Virus record (IMG/VR): IMGVR_UViG_3300043466_002106
Span: 1-64,000 of that record
Strand: one strand, 5' to 3'
Source of the DNA: a virus
Length of the DNA: 64,000 nucleotides
Made by a program: the position numbers and the translations under genes. This document shows positions 1 to 10,397 of the stretch, piece after piece. The notes below the pieces were generated by a model. It saw only the letters and a program-made list of their open reading frames with translations. It made no database searches and was not told where the DNA came from. Position 1 is the first letter of the stretch; every line of letters begins with the position of its first letter.

Positions 1-3000
1 TGATACTATAACTTACATCTACAGTAAGACCCCCATTATCAAACTTTCCAAGTACAACATCATTACCTAAAACTGATTGATTAACCCATACTTCCATAGT
101 CCAATCCCCACTTCCTGGTTCTAATAAAGCATTATCCGCAACTTGAACTTGTGATGAAGTTCCATTATATGAAAAATATGGTGATGTGAATGTAATGTTG
201 GACATTGTTCCATTAGATCCATTTCCTGATAAATCGTTGATTGTTGAACCTGTTCCAGGATACGAACTTGGATTACTTGGGTCATAATATAACCTAAGAT
301 TTGTAGTTACGGGAACTGCAGGTGTTGCACTTGGTGTGGGAGTATTCGTTGGTGTATTTGTAGGAGTCTGAGTCGTAGTTGATGTAGGGGTAACTGTTGG
401 TGTAGTTGTTGTTGTAGGTGTTGGTGTCGGTTCCACAAATCTTGGAGCCAAATAATTGTATTGTTGTGTTATTTCAGCAAGACTTAATTGTCTGTTATAG
501 AAATACAGGTTGGCAACGTGTCCCCAAGGTTGAGCAACAACATCATTATTACCCCATCCCCAATGTCTAGTTCCGCCTGCACCCTCATTGATTGTACTTC
601 CCACCTGTGAACCATTTATGTAGAATGTTTGAGATGTATTTGTTCCAACTACGGCAAACTGGACCCAAACACCAGCTGAAGATGCAACATCATATCCTGA
701 GCTTACGAATCCTGTTGCCCAATATCCTAATGTATTTGTTCCATTAGGGATAGTAATTGGTGTGATTTTAGGAGGTCCCTTTGTATAAAGTACTGTTCTA
801 AACCCAGCATTACTAGGTATTAATCTTGCCCAAGTGATATATGTGTATCCTGAATTTGGTAATAAAGGTCCTGTTAAGTTGTAATCAACTCTATTATTTC
901 CTGTTGTACAATCAAAACATTTTATACCATTAAGAACTGTGTAAGTTGCACCAATTAATGTATGGTCATATCCACCTGTAATATCAAAAACAGTTGTTCC
1001 TGTTCCAGGATAACTTGAACTTTCATATGCATCAAGTTGAATAACCAATCCTGAAGTTACAAGATTAGGTGTTACAGATGGTGTTGGTGTGTTAGTATTT
1101 GTTGGAGTTGATGTAATGGTTGGGGTATTAGTGTTTGTTGGTGTTGGAGTAATAATTTGGGTTTCGGTTGGCGTATTAGTCGGTGTCTCTGTATTAGTCG
1201 GTGTTTGAGTTACCGTTGGTGTTTGAGTTACCGTCGGTGTATTGGTTGGAGTTTTGGTATTTGTGGGTGTTGGGGTTTCTGTATTAGTTGGAGTATTGGT
1301 TGGAGTTTCTGTATTAGTCGGGGTTTGGGTTACCGTTGGAGTATTGGTTGGAGTTTCTGTATTAGTCGGGGTTTGAGTTACCGTTGGTGTGTTTGTCGGG
1401 GTTTGAGTTACCGTTGGTGTATTTGTCGGAGTTTGAGTATTTGTTGGCGTCGGAGTTGGAGTTGGTTCAATTATCTCATAATACAAATCATTTGCAGGGA
1501 TACTCAAATAATATAAATCATTATCAGGAATTAAAATATAAGTTAAATCATTTGCAGGAATTGCAATTCTACAATCAAGACAATCAGGATTTAATAAGTT
1601 ATATTTGTATTGTAATACTCTAAAGTTATGTTTGATTTGGGATGCATTTAATGGTTCAGTGTACATTCTAAACGCACTGATTTGACCAATCATACTACCT
1701 CCAAAATATTCTTCCAATTTTATTTGTGTTGTTAAACCCGAATAAATTGTATGTTCCAAATCATAATTAGTTAAACACTCAGGGTCTTGTTGGTAAGTTA
1801 ACCCACTTAACTCTGTTGGACATCCACCTGAGAATGTTAAGTTATCGTGAAGTCCTTGAGTCCCTCCACCAATTGAAATGTTATATCCAACACCAATTTG
1901 TTTTTCTTTTGGTGTGTTTAACAATCTTGGAATAATCTCTTCAAAGTTTTCAGTAACCATGAATAGTTTTCCATTTACGTAAAATTTAAGTGTACCTAAC
2001 CTAAACTTTTGTTCTTCAGTCCACATATCTGTGAATGTCACAACTTCAGTCGACGCTGGGTCATAAGGTTGTTCACGAGTAATAGGAGGTTCAATTAAAC
2101 TTACACTTCTACCTTCAATTGTTGCATAATATACGTCTTTAACTAGCAGACCAAGTCCACCTTTATCATAAAGGTCACAAGTATCTAACCATTCATATCT
2201 TTGAAATACCGCATCAATCTGAACCCAATGTTCTACGTTTTGATAAGTGGTTCCCGAACAATCGTCAAAGATACCTCTTGTTGAACACCATTCAGTTAAT
2301 GAAGTACCTGTTACATAAGTAATACCTGTTAAACAAGTTCCAGTACTTTCACACCCACCAGTAATTCTATATGTTTTAACACATAATCTTGGACTACCCG
2401 TGTCACCACTTAATCTTAATGACAACGCATTTGAAACTTCATCATATAGCGGGTCTTTTTCAGGGTATTTTGCAGTTGTATTACATTCACAAGGACAACC
2501 ACAAAGACAAGTCGTTATGGTTCCACCTGATTGTTGGTATACCTGCATACAGTCTGAAGATGTATTTGCACTACTTGCACAACCACAAGTGTGCATACAA
2601 GTTAAACCTGATGTAACTCTTGTATAACCCGTATCTTGTTTTGGACTACCGTCAGCATAATGATAAAATTTATTCTCGGCTCTTGCCCCCATGTAAAAGA
2701 ACGTTCCCTTATTTTCAGGGTACCTGTTGTTAAGACCTCCTGATGTATCACCAGTCCATCTGTACTTTAACATGAATTCAGCTGTCCAACCTAATGGAAC
2801 TCTTTGTGGAAAAACTTGGTAATCATAACCAGCTATTTTGTAAAACCCTTGGAAGAATCCACCTTGTAAGTTTGCGACATACCCAATATCTCCACCAACG
2901 TTTTGATAATTTAAATCATAAGTGTATGAGTTATCATTCCACAATCTGTTTTCAGTTGTAGTAAAACCTGTAATAGGATGAAGTTTCATTCTCCTATCAT

Positions 3001-3421
3001 ATTTGTATCTACTGAATTTGTCTGAAACGTTTGTATATAATCCTGTTGTGATTTCTATTGTTTCACCCGACATGTTTTGAACAAGTCCGTTGTCAATACC
3101 TGTTAAACCAACATCACACAACTCTGTGGTGATTGGACAAAAGTTGGGGTCTATGTCATCAGGGTTCCAATAATTTTCCGAAACAATTGTTTGATAATCA
3201 AAAGAACATGCAGATGTTTGACATAATGTTGTACCTGAACTATTAAAGTCAAATTTAAATGGCATTCTATTACCATCGTTAACACCAATTAAAAATGGTG
3301 AAAAAACGACTTCTTGGTCATAATCTCGCTCGTCCGACGCTAAGCAAATGTCGGTGATTTCGTTGACTGGTTTTATCCCCCATTTACGAAAATTATACTG
3401 ATTAATGTTTTGATATGCCAT
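1..3421 (-). CDS. Tail fibre / adhesin with LamG-like domains (3' end outside window)
   Basis: My translation of the minus strand starts at the ATG at 3421 ([18 protein letters not shown]) and stays open to the window edge, so about 1,140 residues are visible and the C-terminus is missing. The first ~630 residues form a Cys-containing region. Then come a Thr/Pro-rich linker (1075-1472), a LamG/concanavalin-like lectin domain ([23 protein letters not shown]), a second Thr/Pro linker (318-436) and the beginning of a second LamG-like domain ([13 protein letters not shown]). Lectin domains on flexible linkers fit a receptor-binding fibre. It has its own GTATTTAT motif just upstream. Fibre function is inferred from architecture. 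Confidence 0.75.
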   Translation of the reverse strand, partial: MAYQNINQYNFRKWGIKPVNEITDICLASDERDYDQEVVFSPFLIGVNDGNRMPFKFDFNSSGTTLCQTSACSFDYQTIVSENYWNPDDIDPNFCPITTELCDVGLTGIDNGLVQNMSGETIEITTGLYTNVSDKFSRYKYDRRMKLHPITGFTTTENRLWNDNSYTYDLNYQNVGGDIGYVANLQGGFFQGFYKIAGYDYQVFPQRVPLGWTAEFMLKYRWTGDTSGGLNNRYPENKGTFFYMGARAENKFYHYADGSPKQDTGYTRVTSGLTCMHTCGCASSANTSSDCMQVYQQSGGTITTCLCGCPCECNTTAKYPEKDPLYDEVSNALSLRLSGDTGSPRLCVKTYRITGGCESTGTCLTGITYVTGTSLTEWCSTRGIFDDCSGTTYQNVEHWVQIDAVFQRYEWLDTCDLYDKGGLGLLVKDVYYATIEGRSVSLIEPPITREQPYDPASTEVVTFTDMWTEEQKFRLGTLKFYVNGKLFMVTENFEEIIPRLLNTPKEKQIGVGYNISIGGGTQGLHDNLTFSGGCPTELSGLTYQQDPECLTNYDLEHTIYSGLTTQIKLEEYFGGSMIGQISAFRMYTEPLNASQIKHNFRVLQYKYNLLNPDCLDCRIAIPANDLTYILIPDNDLYYLSIPANDLYYEIIEPTPTPTPTNTQTPTNTPTVTQTPTNTPTVTQTPTNTETPTNTPTVTQTPTNTETPTNTPTNTETPTPTNTKTPTNTPTVTQTPTVTQTPTNTETPTNTPTETQIITPTPTNTNTPTITSTPTNTNTPTPSVTPNLVTSGLVIQLDAYESSSYPGTGTTVFDITGGYDHTLIGATYTVLNGIKCFDCTTGNNRVDYNLTGPLLPNSGYTYITWARLIPSNAGFRTVLYTKGPPKITPITIPNGTNTLGYWATGFVSSGYDVASSAGVWVQFAVVGTNTSQTFYINGSQVGSTINEGAGGTRHWGWGNNDVVAQPWGHVANLYFYNRQLSLAEITQQYNYLAPRFVEPTPTPTTTTTPTVTPTSTTTQTPTNTPTNTPTPSATPAVPVTTNLRLYYDPSNPSSYPGTGSTINDLSGNGSNGTMSNITFTSPYFSYNGTSSQVQVADNALLEPGSGDWTMEVWVNQSVLGNDVVLGKFDNGGLTVDVSYSI
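318..436 (-). repeat. Thr/Pro-rich coding repeat, linker 2 of the long fibre
   Basis: A second, shorter run of TPT/TNT codons on the minus strand separates the two LamG-like domains. It has the same composition as linker 1. Confidence 0.85.
1075..1472 (-). repeat. Thr/Pro-rich coding tandem repeat, linker 1 of the long fibre
   Basis: Short degenerate units of about 18-24 bases encode repeated TPTNT, TPTVTQ and TNTETP motifs on the minus strand. Units such as the one around 1201-1240 recur nearly exactly. The stretch links two folded regions of the fibre and resembles the repeats at 48410-49230. Confidence 0.9.
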
Positions 3422-3430
3422 ATACTAATG

Positions 3431-3438
3431 ATAAATAC
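3431..3438 (-). promoter_or_regulatory. Candidate late promoter motif for the long fibre
   Basis: The minus strand reads GTATTTAT nine bases before the fibre ATG. It is one of many TATTTAT motifs upstream of virion transcription units in this window and faces away from a second copy at 3451-3458. Confidence 0.45.
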
Positions 3439-3450
3439 CTTATGAGCTAG

Positions 3451-3458
3451 TATTTATA
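3451..3458 (+). promoter_or_regulatory. Candidate late promoter motif TATTTATA
   Basis: TATTTATA lies 15 bases before the ATG at 3474, which opens a plus-strand run of virion-associated genes. No SD sequence of the usual type is needed to explain the start. Confidence 0.5.
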
Positions 3459-3473
3459 GATAAAAAAGAAGAG

Positions 3474-4286
3474 ATGATTACTACAGACAAAGAATTTTAT
3501 TCGTCGCCATACTATTTTTTATTGAGAGATAAAGGAGATAAATACTCCCTATACTTCTCTGTAGAAGGAAATTTAAATGAGGCTCGTGAAAAAGATGAGG
3601 TAATTCACTTTGAAAAAAGTAAGGGTGGAAAAGTTAAAAACCATCTTAAAAAAGTTGCCAAAGAGAAAAAAGTTAAATCCACAAAAACTCTTAAAAAAGA
3701 TTTGGAAGAATTAGTAAACTTGGATGGAGCATTATCCAACTCAAAAATTCCAATTCTTGACCCAAGACTTCACCCTCATAAAACTATGGACCAAACCGTA
3801 GCCGCGGCAAGAATTACTAATGACCCAATTTCTCGTGGATATAGAACATATTATGGTGAATCGGTTGAAGAAATCGATGAGGTTGATATGTCAGGAGCGT
3901 TTGGTTATGAAGAAACTGAAAATATGGATGGTGAAGAAACCTTCAAATATTTAGTTAAAAAAATGGGTATGGAACCTGATGAGGCAAAAGAAAGAACCAA
4001 ACAAAAAGGACAAGACCCAACAGGCAATAAAGATAAAAAATCACCTTATTATAAAGACAAGAATTTTATAACAAGAGCAACTTTATCTGAAATACAAAAA
4101 CAAAAAATGATTAAAGTTGTGGAAGATATTTTGATGGGTAAAAAAAATTCGGACAATTCTGAAGTTGGTAAAAAAGATTTAGAAACATCAAAAATATTAA
4201 AGAAAAATATTTCATCATTAAAAAAACAAGCAGAAAAAGAAGGAGTAACTCTTTCTGATTTATTAAAGATGTTTAAAAGTGAATAA
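3474..4286 (+). CDS. Conserved-looking phage protein, function unknown
   Basis: 270 residues, very Lys/Glu-rich, with no signal peptide or membrane segment. The first ~90 residues look basic and coiled. A central region includes LDPRLHPHKTMDQTVAAAR and an acidic block. The C-terminal 70 residues are helical and charged. It is first in a plus-strand run behind a TATTTATA motif and overlaps the next gene by 8 bases, so the two are probably co-expressed. Position beside fibre and small virion genes suggests a structural or assembly role, which is inference only. Confidence 0.6.
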   Translation: MITTDKEFYSSPYYFLLRDKGDKYSLYFSVEGNLNEAREKDEVIHFEKSKGGKVKNHLKKVAKEKKVKSTKTLKKDLEELVNLDGALSNSKIPILDPRLHPHKTMDQTVAAARITNDPISRGYRTYYGESVEEIDEVDMSGAFGYEETENMDGEETFKYLVKKMGMEPDEAKERTKQKGQDPTGNKDKKSPYYKDKNFITRATLSEIQKQKMIKVVEDILMGKKNSDNSEVGKKDLETSKILKKNISSLKKQAEKEGVTLSDLLKMFKSE

Positions 4287-4746
4287 AAGTTTATACGATA
4301 AAGAAATTGAGTTTCCATCTGACAAAAGGGAACATATGAGAAAATGTTTTCATATGGTTAAAGGTGCGGATGAAAATACTGAAGGGTTTAATAGAAACAA
4401 AGAACTTCAGGGTCAAAAATTTATCACATATAAACAATTAAAAAGAATTAAAAACTTTTTTGATAATTTTAATGGCAACCAAAAAGAACCTTCATTTATT
4501 TTAAATGGTGGTGTAGAAATTAAAAATTGGGTTGACAATGAATTAAGAAAAATGAGGGATTATATTAAGAATACAAAAACTAATAAAATGAATGCGGGTA
4601 TGATGAACCAATTCATTGACCCTCATGAGAAAAAAGATTTTACAAATGTAAGAACATCTCAAGAACACTCAAAGACTGTTGACAAATATAACCCATCAGT
4701 TAATGAAAGTGTTAAGAGAATAAACGAACTAATATCAAAAATATAA
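4279..4746 (+). CDS. Hypothetical protein, co-translated with the preceding gene
   Basis: 155 residues from a GTG start (NKSLYDKEIEF) that overlaps the upstream gene by 8 bases. The protein is hydrophilic and Lys/Asn-rich with a likely helical C-terminus (NESVKRINELISKI). I recognise no domain. An internal ATG near 4336 is an alternative start but would lose the overlap. Confidence 0.6.
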   Translation: MNKSLYDKEIEFPSDKREHMRKCFHMVKGADENTEGFNRNKELQGQKFITYKQLKRIKNFFDNFNGNQKEPSFILNGGVEIKNWVDNELRKMRDYIKNTKTNKMNAGMMNQFIDPHEKKDFTNVRTSQEHSKTVDKYNPSVNESVKRINELISKI

Positions 4747-4750
4747 AAAT

Positions 4751-5044
4751 ATGTCAAGTCAAATTACTGTAGATTTAAGTCAAACAGAACCAAACGCACT
4801 TACCGCTATTGCTGACCAAGAAAGAGCAAAATTAATCCCTAAAAACGATTTTAATGCTGTGGGTAATGAATACTCATCAGTTAACCGTGATGCACTTGCT
4901 GACGGTGACTCTATGGGTAGAGGTACGGGAGCGTTCTTAGATGTTTATAATGTAAACGCTGGAACAATTGATGATATCGTTGAGAGAAAAAATGATATCA
5001 AAATTAATAAATTTAACTCGTCAAACGTATACCCTAATTTCTAA
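4751..5044 (+). CDS. Small hypothetical protein, possibly virion-associated
   Basis: 97 residues (MSSQITVDLSQTEPNALTAI...), acidic, without cysteines or membrane segments. It starts 4 bases after the upstream stop, and its stop codon overlaps the next ATG (TAATGA). The compact Ser/Asn/Asp-rich composition fits a small structural protein, but nothing more specific is visible. Confidence 0.55.
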   Translation: MSSQITVDLSQTEPNALTAIADQERAKLIPKNDFNAVGNEYSSVNRDALADGDSMGRGTGAFLDVYNVNAGTIDDIVERKNDIKINKFNSSNVYPNF

Positions 5045-5517
5045 TGAAGTTACAAGGAGCACTAAAAGGATTAATTTGTGAAATCGCTTCTTTGGATAGT
5101 ATTGTTGATGCTATTAAGAAACGACAAGTTGTTATTATCTACTATGATGGTGATGAGCCAGGTGGTAGAGGTATACGTCAAATTGAACCTGTGTGCTTGG
5201 GAGTTAGTAAAGCGGGAAATAAAGTTTTAAGAGCTTGGGATAGTGAGGGAGCGTCTCATACTGGTTATAAGGGAGAACAACCATTACCAGGTTGGAGATT
5301 ATTTAGATTAGATAAAATACTATCAAACAAACCAACTGGTGAGGTTTACAATGAACCTAAACCTGGTTATAATTTTAATGGAGACAAAAGTATGGTTAGT
5401 GTTATTATAAACGCAGTGTTTGATAATAACCCTCCAACACCTCAACCACCACAAGAACAACCAACACCACCTGAACCTGAAACTCCACAAACACCTGAAG
5501 AAGAAAATATAACATAA
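5044..5517 (+). CDS. WYL-domain-like phage protein with Pro-rich tail
   Basis: 157 residues. Residues ~18-95 have a WYL-like pattern: a strand run (VVIIYYDG), GRGIRQIEPVCLGVSKAG, then VLRAWD and WRLFRLDKI. This matches the family layout in which an IEP turn and an RLDRI-type end frame a small beta-barrel. The last ~35 residues are a Pro/Glu/Gln tail (PPTPQPPQEQPTPPEPETP). WYL domains usually bind ligands or nucleic acid ends, but free-standing phage versions are not characterised to my knowledge. Confidence 0.55.
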   Translation: MKLQGALKGLICEIASLDSIVDAIKKRQVVIIYYDGDEPGGRGIRQIEPVCLGVSKAGNKVLRAWDSEGASHTGYKGEQPLPGWRLFRLDKILSNKPTGEVYNEPKPGYNFNGDKSMVSVIINAVFDNNPPTPQPPQEQPTPPEPETPQTPEEENIT

Positions 5518-5518
5518 G

Positions 5519-6163
5519 ATGGACAGATTAATGGAAAAATTAGCCCTATCAAAGGCTATCATGGATAAAGCAGATGGAATTAAAAATACAAATTCTATGA
5601 ACGGTGGATTACCACCAACATCATTGCAACAACTAAACGCACCTGAAACTTTTGAAGTTCCTAACGCAAGATATAATATACCTCAAGAATTTCTTCAAGA
5701 ATCAAATTCTACTCAAGAACCGTATTTATCTAACGTTCCGAGAGAAAATACTAAGCCAGTTGGTGTTCCAACTGTGGATGCAATTAAAAACTCTAAATTA
5801 CCTGATGAAATTAAAAGGTTAATGATGGAACACCCAATAGCACAACCACAACAACAAACAACAACAATATCTAACGACCTTGTAGAAAGAGCGTCTAGAT
5901 TAATGAAACAAAATAGTGGTGGATACGTTCCTGAATCTGCAAAACCAAAACAACAAATACAAGAGACTAAACAACAATCTTCGTCATCATCAGGTATTGA
6001 TTACAAATTGATTCAAAAAATGATTAATGAAGCGGTTAAAAATGCGTTGAAAGAAAACGGATTAGTGGTTGAAAGTTCTGAGAAATCCAATGAAGTATTT
6101 AATTTTAAAGTTGGTAAACATGTATTTGAGGGTAAAGTAACCAAAATCAAAAAATTGTCATAA
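5519..6163 (+). CDS. Hypothetical Gln/Ser-rich protein
   Basis: 214 residues. An N-terminal helix (MDRLMEKLALSKAIMDKADG) precedes a long low-complexity Pro/Gln/Asn stretch. The C-terminal domain from about residue 155 (IDYKLIQKMINEAVKNALKENGL, then beta-rich FNFKVGKHVFEGKVTKIKKL) looks folded. It starts one base after the previous stop and ends the small-gene run before the glycosylation island. I infer a virion or assembly protein from context only. Confidence 0.55.
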   Translation: MDRLMEKLALSKAIMDKADGIKNTNSMNGGLPPTSLQQLNAPETFEVPNARYNIPQEFLQESNSTQEPYLSNVPRENTKPVGVPTVDAIKNSKLPDEIKRLMMEHPIAQPQQQTTTISNDLVERASRLMKQNSGGYVPESAKPKQQIQETKQQSSSSSGIDYKLIQKMINEAVKNALKENGLVVESSEKSNEVFNFKVGKHVFEGKVTKIKKLS

Positions 6164-6214
6164 CACCTTTCTTTATTCGACAACAATTACTATATTTTAA
6201 GAAATATATTAATA

Positions 6215-7429
6215 ATGTCGAAAATTAAAATCTTAGTAGTCCCATCCGATAGAACAGGAGTGGGTAAATTTAGGTCTGTTGACCCTCACGTCTTTTTACA
6301 AAATCTTTATGGTGACGATTTCCACGTAGATATCGTTTATGAACCTCCTTATGATGATATGTCATTTTGGTCTCAATATCAAATTGTTGCTTGTCATAGA
6401 AGCATTGGTCCTGACTTTGAGAAAGCAAATGAGATAATCAAAAAATTAACAGAAAACGGTATAATCACAATTGTCGATATTGACGATTATTGGATGCCAG
6501 GTAAGGAACACCCAATTCATGATATTATTAAGTTCAATAAGATTAATGAAAAAATTGTTGCAAATCTTAAAGTAGCGTCTTACGTAACCACTACAACAAA
6601 TTTATTTGCTGATGAAATTAAAAAGTTTAATAAAAATGTGGTTGTATTTCCAAATGCAATTAATCCAAATGAACCACAATTTAAAGAACCAACTTTAGAA
6701 TCAGATAGACTTAGAATTGGATGGTTGGGTGGTTCATCTCACTTACACGATTTACAATTATTGGATTCACCGTTAGGTAAAATAACTCATTTAAAAGATA
6801 AATTACAATTTGTTTTGTGTGGTTTTGATACAAGAGGTACTGTTACTGAAATTAATCAACAAACAGGTGAACACAAAAAAAGAGATATTCTTCCTCACGA
6901 AACTGTTTGGGCTCAATATGAAAAAATATTCACCCAAAACCATTCTTTAATTTCTGAAGATTACAAGAAATACTTGTTGAAGTATACTCAAGAAAAGTAT
7001 CCTAACGAATTGGATGAATCTTATGTTAGAGTTTGGACTCAACCCGTAACATCCTACGCTAAAAATTACTCAAAATTTGACGTGTCTTTGGCTCCAATTA
7101 AAAATACTATGTTTAACCGAATGAAATCTCAATTAAAAGTTATTGAGGCGGGATTTTACAAAAAGGCAATTATCGCTTCCGATTTAGGTCCATATACGTT
7201 AGATTTGAAACATTGTTTAAATCATGGTAATTTTGTTGATGGAAACGCAATGTTGGTTGATGAAAATAGAAACCATTCTGATTGGGCAAAATACATTAAG
7301 AAATTGGTTGAGAATCCTAATATGGTCAAAGATATGGGAGAAAGATTGTATGAAACAGTTAAGGACACATACGACTTAAATACAGTAACGAAAAATAGAG
7401 CAGAGTTTTACAAATCTTTAATTAAATAA
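6215..7429 (+). CDS. GT-B glycosyltransferase-like protein
   Basis: 404 residues with GT-B features. An N-terminal Rossmann-like half begins KIKILVVPSDRTGVGKFRS and includes TIVDIDDYW. The linker VVVFPNAINPN and the second half's RIGWLGGSSHLHDL are typical of GT4-type enzymes. The C-terminal acceptor-side region has LKVIEAGFYKKAIIASDLGPY, where the Glu sits in the usual nucleotide-sugar loop. It is the first gene of an island whose genes abut or overlap from here to 24326. Donor and acceptor cannot be told. Confidence 0.8.
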   Translation: MSKIKILVVPSDRTGVGKFRSVDPHVFLQNLYGDDFHVDIVYEPPYDDMSFWSQYQIVACHRSIGPDFEKANEIIKKLTENGIITIVDIDDYWMPGKEHPIHDIIKFNKINEKIVANLKVASYVTTTTNLFADEIKKFNKNVVVFPNAINPNEPQFKEPTLESDRLRIGWLGGSSHLHDLQLLDSPLGKITHLKDKLQFVLCGFDTRGTVTEINQQTGEHKKRDILPHETVWAQYEKIFTQNHSLISEDYKKYLLKYTQEKYPNELDESYVRVWTQPVTSYAKNYSKFDVSLAPIKNTMFNRMKSQLKVIEAGFYKKAIIASDLGPYTLDLKHCLNHGNFVDGNAMLVDENRNHSDWAKYIKKLVENPNMVKDMGERLYETVKDTYDLNTVTKNRAEFYKSLIK

Positions 7430-7430
7430 C

Positions 7431-8132
7431 ATGATTAACATACCATTAACAAAAATTTTATTCTTGGACATCGAAACTGTTGGTGTCCAACCTGATTGGG
7501 ATTCATTAGTTAAACATAATGAAGCCCTTTCCTTTCAATTCGAACACTACTTTGATTGGTTCCAAAAAAGGTTTCCTGAAGACGGAGCAAATGGTGTTGG
7601 TCAAATGTTTGTTAATCGTTCGGCATTAGTTCCTGAATTTGCAAGAATTGCTTGTGTTAGTGTTGCATTTGTTACCGAAAGTGGTGAAGTTAAAATGCAA
7701 TCATTCAGTGATATTGATGAGAAAAAAATGTTATTAGAAGTTCAAAAACTTTTATATCGAGTTGGTGAACTTGGATTTTTCTTATGTGGTCATAACGTAA
7801 AAGGATTTGATATTCCTATGTTAGCAAAACGTATGATTATGAATGGAATTATGCCACCTAAGATTTTACCAGGTCATGACACAAAACCATGGGAAATTAA
7901 AGCGTTAGACACAAAAGAAGTTTGGCAATATGGTGGATATGGTTCCATCGCATCTCTTGAACTTATGTGTGTTTGTTTGGGTGTTGAATCATCTAAGACA
8001 ATGGAAATAACAGGTAATAAAGTACATGAAGCGTTTTGGGTTAAAAACGATATTGAAGGTATTGTAAAATATTGTGAGAAAGATGTTTCAGTGTTAATTG
8101 ATGTAATTAAGAAATTAATAGATTTAAAATAA
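7431..8132 (+). CDS. DEDDy-type 3'-5' exonuclease (DnaQ-like fold)
   Basis: 233 residues. Exo I is ILFLDIETVG, Exo II is CGHNVKGFDIPML and Exo III is YCEKDVSVLIDV, giving the Asp-Glu-Asp-Asp set with the Tyr of the DEDDy subclass. No polymerase domain follows, so this is a stand-alone exonuclease resembling those cut from family B polymerases. A role in proofreading or nucleotide salvage is likely. It is placed between glycosyltransferases and overlaps dUTPase by one base. Confidence 0.85.
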   Translation: MINIPLTKILFLDIETVGVQPDWDSLVKHNEALSFQFEHYFDWFQKRFPEDGANGVGQMFVNRSALVPEFARIACVSVAFVTESGEVKMQSFSDIDEKKMLLEVQKLLYRVGELGFFLCGHNVKGFDIPMLAKRMIMNGIMPPKILPGHDTKPWEIKALDTKEVWQYGGYGSIASLELMCVCLGVESSKTMEITGNKVHEAFWVKNDIEGIVKYCEKDVSVLIDVIKKLIDLK

Positions 8133-8752
8133 TGGAAAATTCAAATGAATTGGGATTTGACCCAACAGCTTACGAGGAAATTTTAAAACAATTTGAAAAA
8201 ATAAAATTAGAATCGGGTATTGAACCTGATGAAGATTATCAAAAAGAACTTGAAGATATTTTGGGTATTGGATTTGATGACTTGGAAGAAGAGATTTACA
8301 GAAACGCAAGAACTAAAACAATTGAAGTTGAATTAGTTCATGATGATGCAGTATTTCCAAAATACGCATATGAATCAGACTCAGGATTTGATTTACACTC
8401 AACACAAGATTTAACAATTGGTCCGTTTGGTAGAATTTTAGTACCAACAGGAATTAAAGTTTCTTTTGATGAAGGTTATGAAATACAAGTCAGACCTAAA
8501 AGTGGTTTAGCCATTAAACAAGGATTAACAGTTCTTAACACACCAGGGACTGTTGACCAAGGATATACAGGTGAAATACAAGTAATTGTGTTTAACACAA
8601 ATAATTACACAGTGATGATACCTAAAGGTATGAAAGTCGGTCAAGCAGTATTATGTCCTGTAATAAACGGGAAATATGTTAGATTTGAAAAAGTTGATAC
8701 CCTTAATGAAAAAGATAGAGGTGATAACGGATTTGGTAGTACAGGGATTTAA
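8132..8752 (+). CDS. dut: dUTP diphosphatase with N-terminal extension
   Basis: 206 residues, against ~140-150 for trimeric dUTPases. The extra ~60 residues at the N-terminus are acidic and helical. All five motifs are visible: YESDSGFDLHS, RPKSGLA, NTPGTVDQGYTGEIQ, VGQAVLCP and DRGDNGFGSTG, where the last closes over the active site in the trimer. It hydrolyses dUTP to dUMP and keeps uracil out of phage DNA. The Tyr of motif 3 (QGYTGE) discriminates against ribonucleotides. Confidence 0.95.
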   Translation: MENSNELGFDPTAYEEILKQFEKIKLESGIEPDEDYQKELEDILGIGFDDLEEEIYRNARTKTIEVELVHDDAVFPKYAYESDSGFDLHSTQDLTIGPFGRILVPTGIKVSFDEGYEIQVRPKSGLAIKQGLTVLNTPGTVDQGYTGEIQVIVFNTNNYTVMIPKGMKVGQAVLCPVINGKYVRFEKVDTLNEKDRGDNGFGSTGI

Positions 8753-8762
8753 AAATTAAAAA

Positions 8763-10397
8763 ATGATTACAGTAGGATATTCAACAAGAGAACATAACCC
8801 CCAATTTATCGAGTACTTAAAAAAAAGTTCGGGGACAAAAAAAATTCAAGTTATTGAAAAAATTAATAACGGTGAAAAATCATTATCACAAGTTTATAAT
8901 GAAATCCTTGCGGAGTCGGTAAATGATTTAGTTGTTCTTTGCCATGATGACATTTATTTTGACACATCAAGTTGGTCTTATAAACTTAAAACACACTTTG
9001 ATAAAAGTGATTTTGGCGTTATAGGTGTTGCGGGTACAACCAATTTATCTGAGACAGGTAAATGGTGGGAAACCAATAATAGAAAAGACATGATTGGTAT
9101 TGTTAATCACGAAAGTGATGGTAAAAAATGGACATCAAAATATTCTGAAGACTTTAACAAATCAATTAAACAAAGTGTTATTGTTGATGGTTTGTTTATT
9201 GCATTAAGTAAATCAAGAATTAAAAAAACTTTTGACGAAGACTTTGAAGGTTTCCATTTTTACGATATTGCCTTTTGTTTTAGAAATCATATTGAAGATG
9301 TTAAAATTGGTGTTATCACCAATATTAGAGTTACTCATAAATCCATTGGACAAACAAATCAACAATGGGAAGATAATAGAGTTTTTTTTATAAATAAATA
9401 TGGAGAAAACTTACCTTCAAAAATTCCTTTTGACCCAAATAAAAGATTAAAAGTTTTATTATCTTGTATTTCATTTAAAAATTTTACGGGTTCAGAATTA
9501 TATGTTTTTGAGTTAGCAAAAAGTTTACTCAAATTAAATTGCAGTGTTACAGTTCTATCACAAATTGGTGGTCCAGTAACTGATATGGCAAAAAAACTTG
9601 GAATTAAATGCATTTCATTTGAAAATGCTCCAGGATTTAAACTTGGTGACGGACAATGGGGTATGAATACTCCTGAAGGATTTAAACCATCAACACCAAA
9701 TGCACTATATAGAATATCAGATGTTGATTATGATATTATCCATTTCCAACATAAACCAGTTGCTGAAAGAATTCTTAACATGTATCCTGAATTACCTAAA
9801 ATATGTGCAATTCATTCAGAAGTGATTTCTGTTGAAGACCCTGTTGTCGACCCAACAATTAAAAAATATATTGCAATTCGTCCTGAAATTAAGGACCACA
9901 TGATTAATAATTTTGAAATACCTGAAGAAATGATTGAGGTTATTTATAATCCAATTGATAATGAAAAATTCCAATCTAAAAACACATCAGATGAAAATTA
10001 TGTGTTGTTTGTTGGTACCATAGATTATTTGAGAAAAGAAACCATTTTAGATTTAGTCGAATACACAAGAGAAATTGGAAAAGAACTTTGGTTAGTCGGA
10101 GAAAATAATGGAAATTATTTAGAAAATGTTTTATTAGAAGACCATGTTAAACATTTCCCATCAACTTGGAAAGTTGAAAACTTTATTTTAAAATCTTATG
10201 AAACTGCAGGAATTCAATTAGGTAGAACAACAATTGAAAGTTGGATGTGTGGCAAATCAAGTTGGATTTATAAAGTAGATAAAGGTGGTTTTATTTTATC
10301 CAAAGAAAAACACGAACCCCCAACCGATATTGAAAAATACTATACTCTGAATGTTGCCCAACAAATAAAAGACGAATATCTTAAAATTCTTTCATAA
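8763..10397 (+). CDS. Two-domain glycosyltransferase: GT2-like plus GT4-like
   Basis: 544 residues. The first ~210 residues are a GT-A type domain: ITVGYSTREHN at the start, LVVLCHDDIYFD as the DxD-like site, and a late GFHFYDIAFCFR acceptor region. From residue ~235 a GT-B domain begins (RLKVLLSCISFKNFTGSELYVFELAKSL) with YVLFVGTIDYLRKE at its second half. The final part (GRTTIESWMCGKSSWIYKV) supplies the donor-binding loop. A single polypeptide could therefore add two sugars. It overlaps the next gene by one base. Confidence 0.8.
   Translation: MITVGYSTREHNPQFIEYLKKSSGTKKIQVIEKINNGEKSLSQVYNEILAESVNDLVVLCHDDIYFDTSSWSYKLKTHFDKSDFGVIGVAGTTNLSETGKWWETNNRKDMIGIVNHESDGKKWTSKYSEDFNKSIKQSVIVDGLFIALSKSRIKKTFDEDFEGFHFYDIAFCFRNHIEDVKIGVITNIRVTHKSIGQTNQQWEDNRVFFINKYGENLPSKIPFDPNKRLKVLLSCISFKNFTGSELYVFELAKSLLKLNCSVTVLSQIGGPVTDMAKKLGIKCISFENAPGFKLGDGQWGMNTPEGFKPSTPNALYRISDVDYDIIHFQHKPVAERILNMYPELPKICAIHSEVISVEDPVVDPTIKKYIAIRPEIKDHMINNFEIPEEMIEVIYNPIDNEKFQSKNTSDENYVLFVGTIDYLRKETILDLVEYTREIGKELWLVGENNGNYLENVLLEDHVKHFPSTWKVENFILKSYETAGIQLGRTTIESWMCGKSSWIYKVDKGGFILSKEKHEPPTDIEKYYTLNVAQQIKDEYLKILS

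Noticed and set aside
1075-1472. Regular short repeats resembling a CRISPR array
   Set aside because: The repeats are contiguous without unique spacers, and they keep an open Thr/Pro reading frame on the minus strand inside the fibre gene.
1157-1623. Plus-strand open frames rich in Trp/Cys/Ser
   Set aside because: They are the antisense of the Thr/Pro codon repeats of the fibre; the same artefact occurs at 48937-49227.
6191-6198. TATATTTT as promoter of the glycosylation island
   Set aside because: It lacks the final G and a TTTG at the right spacing; the island promoter remains unidentified and may lie upstream of 6164.
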